7,809 bases of DNA, from positions 1 through 7,809 of the forward strand of contig CAYRMV010000153.1 of NCBI GenBank assembly GCA_964425255.1, written 5' to 3'. A program made the position numbers and the translations under genes. This document shows positions 1 to 6,075 of this stretch, in pieces (the stretch's first letter is position 1; each line of letters starts with the position of its first letter). The notes beneath the pieces are model-generated. The model saw only the letters and a program-made list of their open reading frames with translations, was not told where the DNA came from and searched no databases. This DNA comes from CAYRMV01 sp964425255. Its GTDB lineage: Bacteria > Bacteroidota > Bacteroidia > Flavobacteriales_D > Crocinitomicaceae.

Positions 1-417
1 CACTGGACTCTGAAATGAAGATCTGTTGTTCATCAGTGAGGTGATAAGCCAGTTCTCTCGATGATAATTTAGGTAGTTCAAATGTCCAAGGTTTTTTTAC
101 AATGTCATAGCGCAGAACCAAGTCGGCTACAATCTCTTTTAAACGTAGTTTTTCCTTTTGTAATTCAGCTACTTAATCACTAGTTGCTTCACATGTTGTA
201 TCCCCTGCTAAACGCTTCTTTCCATCTCCCAGGAACTCTTTATTCCACTTGTAGAATGGAGCATCTGCAATCGAGTATTTTCTGCAAATCTCCGATCTGA
301 AAGTTCTGCTCTCATGGCTTCCATAACAATCTGAATCTTCTGCTCAGAACTAAAGACTCTTCTTACATCTTTGATGAAGTTCTCAGTTGTCTGTTTCTTT
401 CTTTTGTTACTCTCCAT
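1..417 (-). pseudogene. IS3-family transposase remnant (OrfA fused to part of OrfB), degenerate and partial
   Basis: This was a DDE transposase of the IS3 family and is now inactive. From the ATG at 415-417 the frame opens with an OrfA-like helix-turn-helix region (RRVFSSEQKIQIVMEAMRAEL). A shift of frame at about 293-298, consistent with a one-base loss, then moves the conserved text (EICRKYSIADAPFYKWNKEF, then KKRLAGDTTCEATSD) to another frame. That frame meets a TAA at 173-175 where related OrfA proteins usually continue with an acidic residue. It then gives ADLVLRYDIVKK, a typical OrfA end, followed almost at once by LSSRELAYHLTDEQQIFISE, which belongs well inside OrfB. From memory of the family, roughly 70 residues normally separate these parts, so an internal deletion is inferred. 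The catalytic DDE domain would lie left of the window. Confidence 0.85.
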
Positions 418-498
418 AATTAAATTTAAACATTAATAAAGGGAAACACCAACTAAGTTTTATCTTATGAACGGTCCACTTTATGCTGACGATTTACA
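1..498 (-). mobile_element. Decayed IS3-family insertion sequence, right part (continues beyond left edge)
   Basis: The segment holds an IS3-type transposase remnant on the minus strand plus its terminal sequence. Read on the minus strand, the outer end begins TGTAAATCGTC at 498 and has GTGGACC about 18 bases further in. IS3-family elements begin 5'-TG and end CA-3', and a TGTA...GGAC arrangement is, from memory, like the IS150 subgroup. The boundary at 498 is also supported because the neighbouring open frame (481-729) loses its membrane-protein character exactly there. Positions 418-498 are the untranslated end of the element. The other terminus and the target-site duplication lie outside the window, so the exact end is an inference. 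Confidence 0.68.
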
Positions 499-729
499 CC
501 AAAACATACTTGTAAATAAACAGAAGAGTGTTATGGTAATTCCCAGTCCATTTTTCTGATATGCGAAAAAACAAAAGGGTATCAGAAACAGTGGTCTGAT
601 GTACCAACTCCACTGGTTATGATGCCTCTCAAAAACCCAATTAAAAAAATTAGCATTGAAAACACAGACTAATAAAAAGAGTACTGTTAAGAGTACAAAA
701 ATAACTGTTATGAGTGTCTGTTTTTTCAT
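481..729 (-). pseudogene. Small multi-helix membrane protein truncated by the insertion sequence
   Basis: The frame has an ATG at 727-729 and encodes 82 residues, but only the first 77 (to MFW, codon 499-501) look native. The last five (CKSSA) and the TAA at 481-483 are read from the insertion-sequence end that starts at 498. What remains is strongly hydrophobic, with likely membrane helices at residues 5-24, 44-57 and 61-77. A polar, aromatic loop lies between the first two (around HHNQWSWY). It resembles small Bacteroidota membrane proteins of unknown function that, from memory, continue beyond this point, so the C-terminus is missing. The rest of the gene would lie past the far end of the element. 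Function is unknown, and a natural stop here cannot be fully excluded. Confidence 0.6.
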
Positions 730-740
730 GCTTTAAATAG

Positions 741-769
741 CAATAATACTGTTTTTTGCAGTATAACAA
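741..769 (-). promoter_or_regulatory. Possible Bacteroidota-type promoter for the truncated membrane protein
   Basis: On the minus strand TTG (767-769) is followed after 18 bases by TATTATTG (741-748). The Bacteroidota sigma-ABfr consensus is TTTG at -33 and TAnnTTTG at -7 with about 19-21 bases between, so this is a fair but imperfect match. It would start transcription only a few bases before the ATG at 729, an unusually short leader. This is a weak call made by eye. Confidence 0.22.
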
Positions 770-866
770 TTTATTATGGTTCTTCTTGCCTACACTACAA
801 AATGGTGCACCTGCCCTATTTTCCAGTGTTATCCTTATAAGTAATATTGCATATTATCATTTAAAT

Positions 867-2444
867 ATGAAAAATATGAAAAAGACAATACAGAAAACAC
901 TAATTGCAAGCCTCACAATATTGTTGGGAAACTTAGCATTTTCACAAACTACAATAGGATGGTCGAAAATCTATGGTGGAAATGGCGCTGATCGAGGGCA
1001 TTGTATTAAACAAACAGCAGACGGAGGGTATATCATCAGCGGATATACCGACACCGGCAATAACGGAGATGTAACAGGTTACAAAGGAGGAGGTGATGTT
1101 TGGGTAGTGAAAACAGATAATGCTGGCAATTTGGAATGGCAAAGTGCTTATGGTGGCTATGGTAGTGAACCTTGGACAGAGGGATACACTCATATTATTC
1201 CAACAACAGACGGTGGATATTTTATTATGGGCGAATCGACTTCAAGTGACGGAGACCTCACGGAAAATAAAGGAAACTTCGATCTCTGGGTTTTTAAAAT
1301 AGACAATGATGGAGATATAGAATGGCAAAAATCTCTTGGAGGTTCATTACATGACGGAGCCACTTCTTTTCTTAATAATGATGATGGGAGTTTCGTCATC
1401 GCCGGATACACGTCTTCAAATAATGGTGATGTAGCTAGTAATAAAGGTATGATAGATGGCTGGTTAGTGAAACTCAGTGATGACGGTAATATTGTTTGGG
1501 AAAAAACGATTGGTGGTACGTGGACGGATGGCTTTAGAAACATCAGACATACTGCCGATGGTGGATACATACTTACAGGCAGTACGCTTTCTAATGATGG
1601 TGACCTTGCAGGATTGAATCCTGGAGGATGGATGGAACTTGCAAAATATTGGATAGTAAAATTAGATAATAACGCAGATATTGAATGGCAATCAGTAATT
1701 GGAGGGACAGGAAAGGATCATGCTCAAAGTATCATTCCTACAAACGATGGTGGTTATATTGTAGCAGGAACAACAGAATCTACAAATGGAGATATTACGG
1801 AAAGTTTTGGAGAATGGGACTGGTGGGTCGTAAAACTGAACGATACTGGTTCTATAGAATGGCAAAAAACACTTGGAGGTAGTGAACGAGACGAAGTGAG
1901 ATCTATGGAGGCTTTATCTGATGGAAGTGGCTTCTTTATTTTGGGAACTACTCAGTCTACAGATGGGGACGTTACCACCAATCATGGCGAGAAAGACATT
2001 TGGTTTTTAAAAATGGATTTTGATGGCAATATTCTAACCAATCAATGTTATGGAGGTACAGGAAATGAAATAGGATTTTATGGAGTAGAATCTTCGGATG
2101 GAGGAATTGTAATTACAGGAAGAACTAATACAGATAATAATGGAGATATCATTGGAGATACTCAAGGAGAAGATTTGTGGGTGTTTAAGCTGGGAGATAA
2201 CACTACAGGAATCGAAGAACAATTGGACAAGTCTTCTTCCATATATCCAAACCCTGCAGATGATATGTTATATTTCTCTGAACTAATTAAAAACATCGAA
2301 ATCTATTCAATAAATGGTCAAAAATTAATGCACTATTCAAACATAACTCAACTAAATATCGATTTTTTGGATTCGGGTACATATTTATTTCAGGCAGAAA
2401 CAGCAGGCGGTAAAACTACTGTTCAAAAAATAATCAAGAAATAA
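867..2444 (+). CDS. Secreted seven-repeat (beta-propeller-like) protein with T9SS type A sorting domain
   Basis: A 525-residue protein predicted to be exported and then attached to or released from the cell surface by the type IX system. The start at 867 is chosen because it gives a clean signal peptide (residues 1-26, ending LAFS before Q27). An upstream in-frame ATG at 756 would bury it, and the ATG at 876 is an equal alternative. Residues 32-448 form seven repeats of 58-63 residues starting near 32, 91, 153, 211, 274, 332 and 391. Each has the pattern W-x-x-x-x-GG, DGGY-hydrophobic-G, NGD(V/I/L), then W-hydrophobic-hydrophobic-K. Seven four-stranded units are expected to close as a seven-bladed propeller. 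The repeated Asp/Asn-Gly-Asp loops could bind calcium, but this is inference. Residues 457-525 are the sorting domain (IYPNPADD near its start, KIIKK at the end). No catalytic residues are recognised, so adhesion or ligand binding is more likely than enzyme activity. It appears to be transcribed alone. Confidence 0.9.
   Translation: MKNMKKTIQKTLIASLTILLGNLAFSQTTIGWSKIYGGNGADRGHCIKQTADGGYIISGYTDTGNNGDVTGYKGGGDVWVVKTDNAGNLEWQSAYGGYGSEPWTEGYTHIIPTTDGGYFIMGESTSSDGDLTENKGNFDLWVFKIDNDGDIEWQKSLGGSLHDGATSFLNNDDGSFVIAGYTSSNNGDVASNKGMIDGWLVKLSDDGNIVWEKTIGGTWTDGFRNIRHTADGGYILTGSTLSNDGDLAGLNPGGWMELAKYWIVKLDNNADIEWQSVIGGTGKDHAQSIIPTNDGGYIVAGTTESTNGDITESFGEWDWWVVKLNDTGSIEWQKTLGGSERDEVRSMEALSDGSGFFILGTTQSTDGDVTTNHGEKDIWFLKMDFDGNILTNQCYGGTGNEIGFYGVESSDGGIVITGRTNTDNNGDIIGDTQGEDLWVFKLGDNTTGIEEQLDKSSSIYPNPADDMLYFSELIKNIEIYSINGQKLMHYSNITQLNIDFLDSGTYLFQAETAGGKTTVQKIIKK
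960..2210 (+). repeat. Seven tandem ~60-residue protein repeats
   Basis: The units run at residues 32-90, 91-152, 153-210, 211-273, 274-331, 332-390 and 391-448 of the encoded protein. They keep the frame GG...DGGY...NGD...W(V/L/I)VK throughout but differ clearly at the DNA level, so this is an old duplication series, not a recent expansion. The fourth unit is longest because of a short insertion (around NPGGWMELAKY). The seventh lacks the leading Trp, as expected for a closing blade. Confidence 0.85.
2235..2441 (+). other. T9SS type A C-terminal sorting domain (coding segment)
   Basis: Residues 457-525 of the propeller protein match the Por secretion tail pattern: an opening YPNPADD, a central IEIYSINGQKL, then LDSGTYLF and a basic end VQKIIKK. 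In Bacteroidota this domain directs cargo through the outer membrane by the type IX secretion system and is removed by the sortase-like PorU. Confidence 0.9.
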
Positions 2445-2497
2445 AAACGATAACAACTAATTTTGAACACATTGAAAACACAAAACATAATAAAATT

Positions 2498-2527
2498 GAT
2501 AGTCCCGGCATTATTTGTCGGGCTATC
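2498..2527 (+). terminator. GC-rich hairpin between the propeller gene and the next operon
   Basis: GATAG-t-CCCGGC pairs with GTCGGG-CTATC around a short ATTATTT loop, with one bulged T and one G-T pair, giving about 11 paired bases. It lies 54 bases after the stop at 2444 and 18 bases before the ATG at 2546. The plus-strand 3' side lacks a clean U-run, whereas the minus-strand side (AATTTTATTATG) is richer in T. It may be an imperfect terminator for the upstream gene, a leader structure for the operon, or a dispersed repeat. Confidence 0.45.
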
Positions 2528-2545
2528 GCTTAATCCCATTTAAAA

Positions 2546-3451
2546 ATGAAAACAATCCTCAAACATACCTCAATAGTAGCTGTTTTGGTATTAAACAATA
2601 GTACGTTTGCCCAAGACTACATTCCGTACTATCCTGCTGGTTGGGAGTTTAAGAATGATGTGGATTTGGTGGATTTTTCGCAAGTAAAAAGCGTAACCAC
2701 GAAATACCTGACCATTGACGAAAACGAGGAGTATCCCGTTTATGAAACCTATCTTTCGTGGAACAATACCTATCAGCTGACCGATTACCAGTTTGTCAAT
2801 TACAATAACAGCTATGCCGACTTTGATGTACAAATCAATTATGAAAATCCTAATGGCAACGCTTTGAAATCGGTCAAAATTCTTAATCCCAATACCTTAA
2901 AACCATTAGAAGAATGGCAATATACCAACGGCTCATTTGATGTGGAGAAGATAAGCGTAAAACGCTATCTACTGAATGTTCCCGAGCCCGATGTGTTTGA
3001 AGTGCAATATGAGGGCAACGACGATGATTACACACAGGAAACCGTTTACACACCGCAAAAAACGATTGAACGGCAAACCAAACGCTGGTATAAACGTAAC
3101 GAAAATGGCAGCTATCAAATCATAAAAAAATTATATCTCGATAATTTTCTCGACCAAACTGATAGCTTAATCTTCAATTCTAACAGAAAAAAAATTGCCC
3201 ATTATATTACCAACCTCGGTATAACCACACAAACCCAATATCAATACAAACCCCGAAAAGTAGAAATTTTTGGAGATGAACACGATTATCAGCAATTGGA
3301 ACGCATCGTAAAAGATGGAAAAGATACCGAACGCTACGAATATGAATACGACGAAAAAGGAAATTGGATAGTACGCAAAACTTACAGAATAAAATTTGCC
3401 AGCTGGGAATATACCGATATAACAAGGCGTGAAATCGAGTATAGGAACTAA
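2546..3451 (+). CDS. Secreted protein of unknown function, YD-repeat-like
   Basis: A 301-residue protein that I do not recognise by name. Residues 1-22 are a signal peptide ending in TFA before Q23, with no lipobox cysteine, so the product is probably periplasmic or outside the cell. The mature part is rich in Tyr, Asn, Asp and Lys. It is built from short aromatic segments that look like successive beta-hairpins, for example VTTKYLTID near residue 50 and YEYDEKGNWIVRKTY at about 266-280. The latter resembles an RHS/YD repeat unit (YxYDxxGN). No catalytic motif is visible. It is the first gene after the hairpin at 2498-2527, preceded by A-rich TTTAAAA with no Shine-Dalgarno, as is usual in this phylum. 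It shares general layout with the secreted proteins at 3469 and 5013, so the three are probably distant paralogues. Confidence 0.8.
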   Translation: MKTILKHTSIVAVLVLNNSTFAQDYIPYYPAGWEFKNDVDLVDFSQVKSVTTKYLTIDENEEYPVYETYLSWNNTYQLTDYQFVNYNNSYADFDVQINYENPNGNALKSVKILNPNTLKPLEEWQYTNGSFDVEKISVKRYLLNVPEPDVFEVQYEGNDDDYTQETVYTPQKTIERQTKRWYKRNENGSYQIIKKLYLDNFLDQTDSLIFNSNRKKIAHYITNLGITTQTQYQYKPRKVEIFGDEHDYQQLERIVKDGKDTERYEYEYDEKGNWIVRKTYRIKFASWEYTDITRREIEYRN

Positions 3452-3468
3452 CTGAAAACAGCAACAAG

Positions 3469-4224
3469 ATGAAATATCCCATAGCATTTTTACTGATGAT
3501 AAAGAGCCTGACCGCTTATACCCAACCGCAAACAGAACCCTCACACCTCATTCCGCCCAAAACCTATTGGCAGTCTTTTGGGTTTCAGAAACAGCCCAAA
3601 CAGGTCGGTATCGTCTATTACAAGACCGACAGCCTCGGCTACGAACCTGCAATGCTCGAAGCGTACAACTTCAACGAAGAAGGATTTATTACCCAAAAAT
3701 ACATCCGCATCTTTGGCGAATACGGCAGTGAAACCGTGAACAATTACGTGTACAGCAATGGCGTATTGGACAGCATCAACACGCTGGCATCTGCCCAAAA
3801 CTTCAACAGCCAACAAAAACTGCATTATAGCAACAGCGGGCAGCTCACGCACATTACCGCCAGCGGAAAATTTGCCGACTACACCGACACCTATACCTCC
3901 GATGACAACGGAATGGTAGCCACCATAGAGCGCAAATGGAAAAGCGGTGGCAGTAAAAAAACCTTTTTCAAGCACAACGGCAATTACGTCCGTGAAAAGG
4001 AAACAGCACCCGACGGCAAGATTACCGAAAGCTATACCGTGTATGACGAAGACGAACTGTTTGCCTCGTTCACGCTGGGTGGACGACCTGTGGTAACTTT
4101 TCACGACAGCTACCACCGTATAGAATTTGAAACCGAAGTGAACACACACGCTCTCAACTACGCTCTGGAACAACGAAAATTAAAGCAAAGCAACCCCGAA
4201 GCATTCAACAAGCTGATGTCCTAA
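3469..4224 (+). CDS. Secreted YD-repeat-like protein, cut short by an in-frame stop
   Basis: 251 residues are readable before a TAA at 4222-4224. An N-terminal signal peptide (about residues 1-18, basic then hydrophobic, ending near AYTQ) sends it out of the cytoplasm. The mature part has repeated aromatic hairpin-like units (PKQVGIVYYKTDS, FNEEGFITQKY, YTVYDEDELFASF). Its start parallels the secreted protein at 5013, where LKKVTQLYYSIDYD occupies the same place. The same frame continues open for 71 codons after the TAA to the TAG at 4438-4440, so the ancestral gene was probably 3469-4440, about 323 residues. The last readable stretch (QRKLKQSNPEAFNKLMS) does not look like a natural end. GC content is visibly higher than in the propeller gene. 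The function is unknown, and whether the shortened product works cannot be told. Confidence 0.72.
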   Translation: MKYPIAFLLMIKSLTAYTQPQTEPSHLIPPKTYWQSFGFQKQPKQVGIVYYKTDSLGYEPAMLEAYNFNEEGFITQKYIRIFGEYGSETVNNYVYSNGVLDSINTLASAQNFNSQQKLHYSNSGQLTHITASGKFADYTDTYTSDDNGMVATIERKWKSGGSKKTFFKHNGNYVREKETAPDGKITESYTVYDEDELFASFTLGGRPVVTFHDSYHRIEFETEVNTHALNYALEQRKLKQSNPEAFNKLMS

Positions 4225-4440
4225 CTGCAAGGCAAATCCACATCGAGAGTGGTGTTCGACATACCCGCAATGGCGACAAACGAACAGGGCGATTGGACAA
4301 AACGCCTGCAAATAGACCGCCGTTTCAGCAAAGGCGAAAGACGATTGGTGTTTAAAAAGTTAGTGTATGCAGACGGTACGGAAAGCGGAAGCACCGACTA
4401 CGATTTGATTTTTGAACGAAAAACAGAACGGATGAAATAG
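4225..4440 (+). pseudogene. Detached C-terminal part of the preceding secreted protein
   Basis: The 71 codons follow the TAA at 4222-4224 in the same frame and end at the TAG at 4438-4440. They read LQGKSTSRVVFDIP, then WTKRLQIDRRFSKGERR, then KKLVYADGTESGSTDYD. The last motif parallels FKMEFADGTITGTSEFS at the C-terminus of the secreted protein encoded at 5013-6062, which is good evidence that this is the missing end of the upstream gene and not a separate gene. A GTG at 4249 could in principle restart translation, but the product would have no signal peptide. One base change in the stop (for example CAA to TAA) would explain the split. Confidence 0.7.
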
Positions 4441-4460
4441 TGAACAACAACCTTAATCCG

Positions 4461-4970
4461 ATGAAAGAAAAACTACCCCTAAATAAGCAAGACATCAAAA
4501 AGATTAGAAACTATTTAATCCCGATATTGGTGTTTCCATTTCTGGTCGTAGGAATGTTTTTTGGTTTCTATTCCATTTTTTTGAGCGACAGCCAATTTCT
4601 GCAAGACAAAACCGGGCAATATATGCTTATCGGCTTTAGCGTGTTTTTCTTTGGCATCATCGCATATATGATTTCGACAAGCGTGATAGATTTGCGGAGA
4701 GGTTTCAAATACCGCATTACCGGAACGATAACCGACAAAAAAATGGATGTTCGCACTTCTACCACACATTCGCCCAACGGAAAAACAGGCAGTAGCAGTA
4801 GTCATAGCAGTACCTCACGGCATTATTATGTATATATAGACGATGTACAGTATCCCATAGAACAGCAACATTACGGAAAGCTGAAAGTGGGCAAGGCAAT
4901 CGTTTTGGAACAAGCACCCAAATCGCATCTTACCCTGCTATTGGAAGTAACCGAAAACAGAATGCATTAA
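4461..4970 (+). CDS. Two-helix membrane protein with Ser/Thr/His-rich linker
   Basis: A 169-residue protein from the ATG at 4461. A GTG at 4440, overlapping the upstream TAG by one base, would add seven residues. Neither has a clear ribosome site. The basic N-terminus is followed by helices at about 18-41 and 54-74, so both ends are probably cytoplasmic. After the helices come a basic stretch (DLRRGFKYRITGTITDKK), a low-complexity linker at 99-121 dominated by Ser, Thr and His, and a small beta-rich end with HYYVYIDDVQYPI and KVGKAIVLEQAPKSH. That tail looks like a small beta-barrel fold seen in other membrane proteins, but I cannot assign a family. It sits between two secreted paralogues, which suggests a link to them. 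Function is unknown. Confidence 0.78.
   Translation: MKEKLPLNKQDIKKIRNYLIPILVFPFLVVGMFFGFYSIFLSDSQFLQDKTGQYMLIGFSVFFFGIIAYMISTSVIDLRRGFKYRITGTITDKKMDVRTSTTHSPNGKTGSSSSHSSTSRHYYVYIDDVQYPIEQQHYGKLKVGKAIVLEQAPKSHLTLLLEVTENRMH
4559..4682 (+). other. Membrane-spanning hairpin segment of the two-helix protein
   Basis: Hydrophobic runs of the protein starting at 4461 lie roughly at residues 18-41 and 54-74, joined by a short polar loop (SDSQFLQDKTGQ). Basic residues before the first run (KKIRN) and after the second (DLRRGFK) fit a cytoplasmic location for both ends by the positive-inside rule. The coordinates given cover the second half of the first helix to the end of the second and are approximate. 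Confidence 0.45.
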
Positions 4971-5012
4971 ATAATGAAAACCTATGTGTCTATGTGGTTT
5001 AGAAAAACAGAC

Positions 5013-6062
5013 ATGAAAATAAAATTAAACATACTTTTAGCTAATGCGGTTGTTCTCATCGCTTCGGGAGCTGATGCCCAATCGTTGCCCGACATCAGCT
5101 ATCGAGATTACGGCTATTCCAAGCCTTTGAAAAAAGTGACACAACTATATTACAGCATTGATTACGACAATGACGGAAGCGTAAAAAACATAGAAGAAGT
5201 AGAAAAAGTAACCAAAATATTCAATGCAGACGGCAACATCGAAAGCTACGAAAACCAAAGTTTCCTCGATGACAGTTGGGCAAAATCGCAAAGCACCTAC
5301 AAAAACAAACGGTTAGCAAAAGAAATCTGGACACACAGCAATCCGTACCTGAACAGGACGTACACCTACCTTTACGACAAGCAAGGCAGGATTACCGAAG
5401 AAAAAATCCGTTTCAAAGACGGAAGCAAAAGCCATATCAAATTCCGCTACAAAGACAGTTTATTGACCGAAATAGAAGCCGATATAGACGGGACACAGTC
5501 CGTTACCGAGCGTTATTATTCTGCCAAAGACAAATTGTACAAAGAAATTCATCGGCAAAAAGTACCCAACGAAGCCGACATCGTAACCAACTATTTTTAT
5601 CTCGAAGACAAGGAAATACTCTCTTTCGTAGAACCGCAAAGCTATTTCTATGCCACCGCTTACCTCAAAGATGCGATGGGTCATCATTCCGGTGAAATCA
5701 AATTTAAGCTCATCGAAGACAGCATTGTACAAGACAAACTATTTAAAGGCATTTTACGATTTGACAAAGAAGCACCAAATGACAGCTTGCCTTTTGATAT
5801 ACAAGCCTATTCCGACCAAACTTTACAGGCTTATGAGAAAACTAAACAAGAGCTAAAGCCTTACCGAATGGTGCTGTACTTACGTGACGAAAACAACAAC
5901 ATCACAGCCGAAGCCGAAGTAGATTTGAAAGCCAAAACCATTTCCGGTATCGGTTTTTTCAAAATGGAATTTGCCGATGGAACGATCACCGGAACATCTG
6001 AATTTAGTCATAAAAAGCTACATCTATTTGAAGCGATGTTGGAGCAAAACAAATTACCTTAA
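5013..6062 (+). CDS. Secreted YD-repeat-like protein of unknown function
   Basis: A 349-residue protein. The ATG at 5013 is preferred over the in-frame ATG at 4974 because it begins directly with a compact signal peptide (residues 1-23, ending GADAQ). The earlier start would add 13 residues in front. The mature part holds aromatic hairpin units, of which YTYLYDKQGRITEEKIRF (about 117-134) is a good YD-repeat-like match, followed by similar units (FRYKDSLLTEIEAD, TERYYSAKDKLYKE). The second half is a beta-rich region with two strands of the type GEIKFKL and YRMVLYLRDENNNITAEAEV. The end (FFKMEFADGTITGTSEFS, about 315-332) parallels the detached tail at 4225-4440. RHS/YD repeats usually build large shells around toxins. 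This protein is far smaller and has no toxin domain, so that role is not claimed. Confidence 0.8.
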   Translation: MKIKLNILLANAVVLIASGADAQSLPDISYRDYGYSKPLKKVTQLYYSIDYDNDGSVKNIEEVEKVTKIFNADGNIESYENQSFLDDSWAKSQSTYKNKRLAKEIWTHSNPYLNRTYTYLYDKQGRITEEKIRFKDGSKSHIKFRYKDSLLTEIEADIDGTQSVTERYYSAKDKLYKEIHRQKVPNEADIVTNYFYLEDKEILSFVEPQSYFYATAYLKDAMGHHSGEIKFKLIEDSIVQDKLFKGILRFDKEAPNDSLPFDIQAYSDQTLQAYEKTKQELKPYRMVLYLRDENNNITAEAEVDLKAKTISGIGFFKMEFADGTITGTSEFSHKKLHLFEAMLEQNKLP

Positions 6063-6075
6063 AACACATAATGGT

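Noticed and set aside
756..866. N-terminal extension of the propeller protein
   Set aside because: Starting at 756 would place 37 residues in front of a good signal peptide, so a start at 867 or 876 fits better.
2461..2498. Possible promoter (TTTTG and TAAAATTG) before the operon
   Set aside because: The spacing of 25 bases is too long for the Bacteroidota pattern, and the nearer TTG at 2472 leaves only 16.
3541..4173. Long open frame on the minus strand opposite the split secreted gene
   Set aside because: It overlaps the plus-strand gene completely, has odd Val/Phe-rich composition and no recognisable domain. It is explained by the codon bias of the real gene.
2546..6062. RHS-type toxin or immunity locus
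   Set aside because: YD-like units are present, but no RHS core, no toxin domain and no recognised immunity family can be seen, and the proteins are too short.
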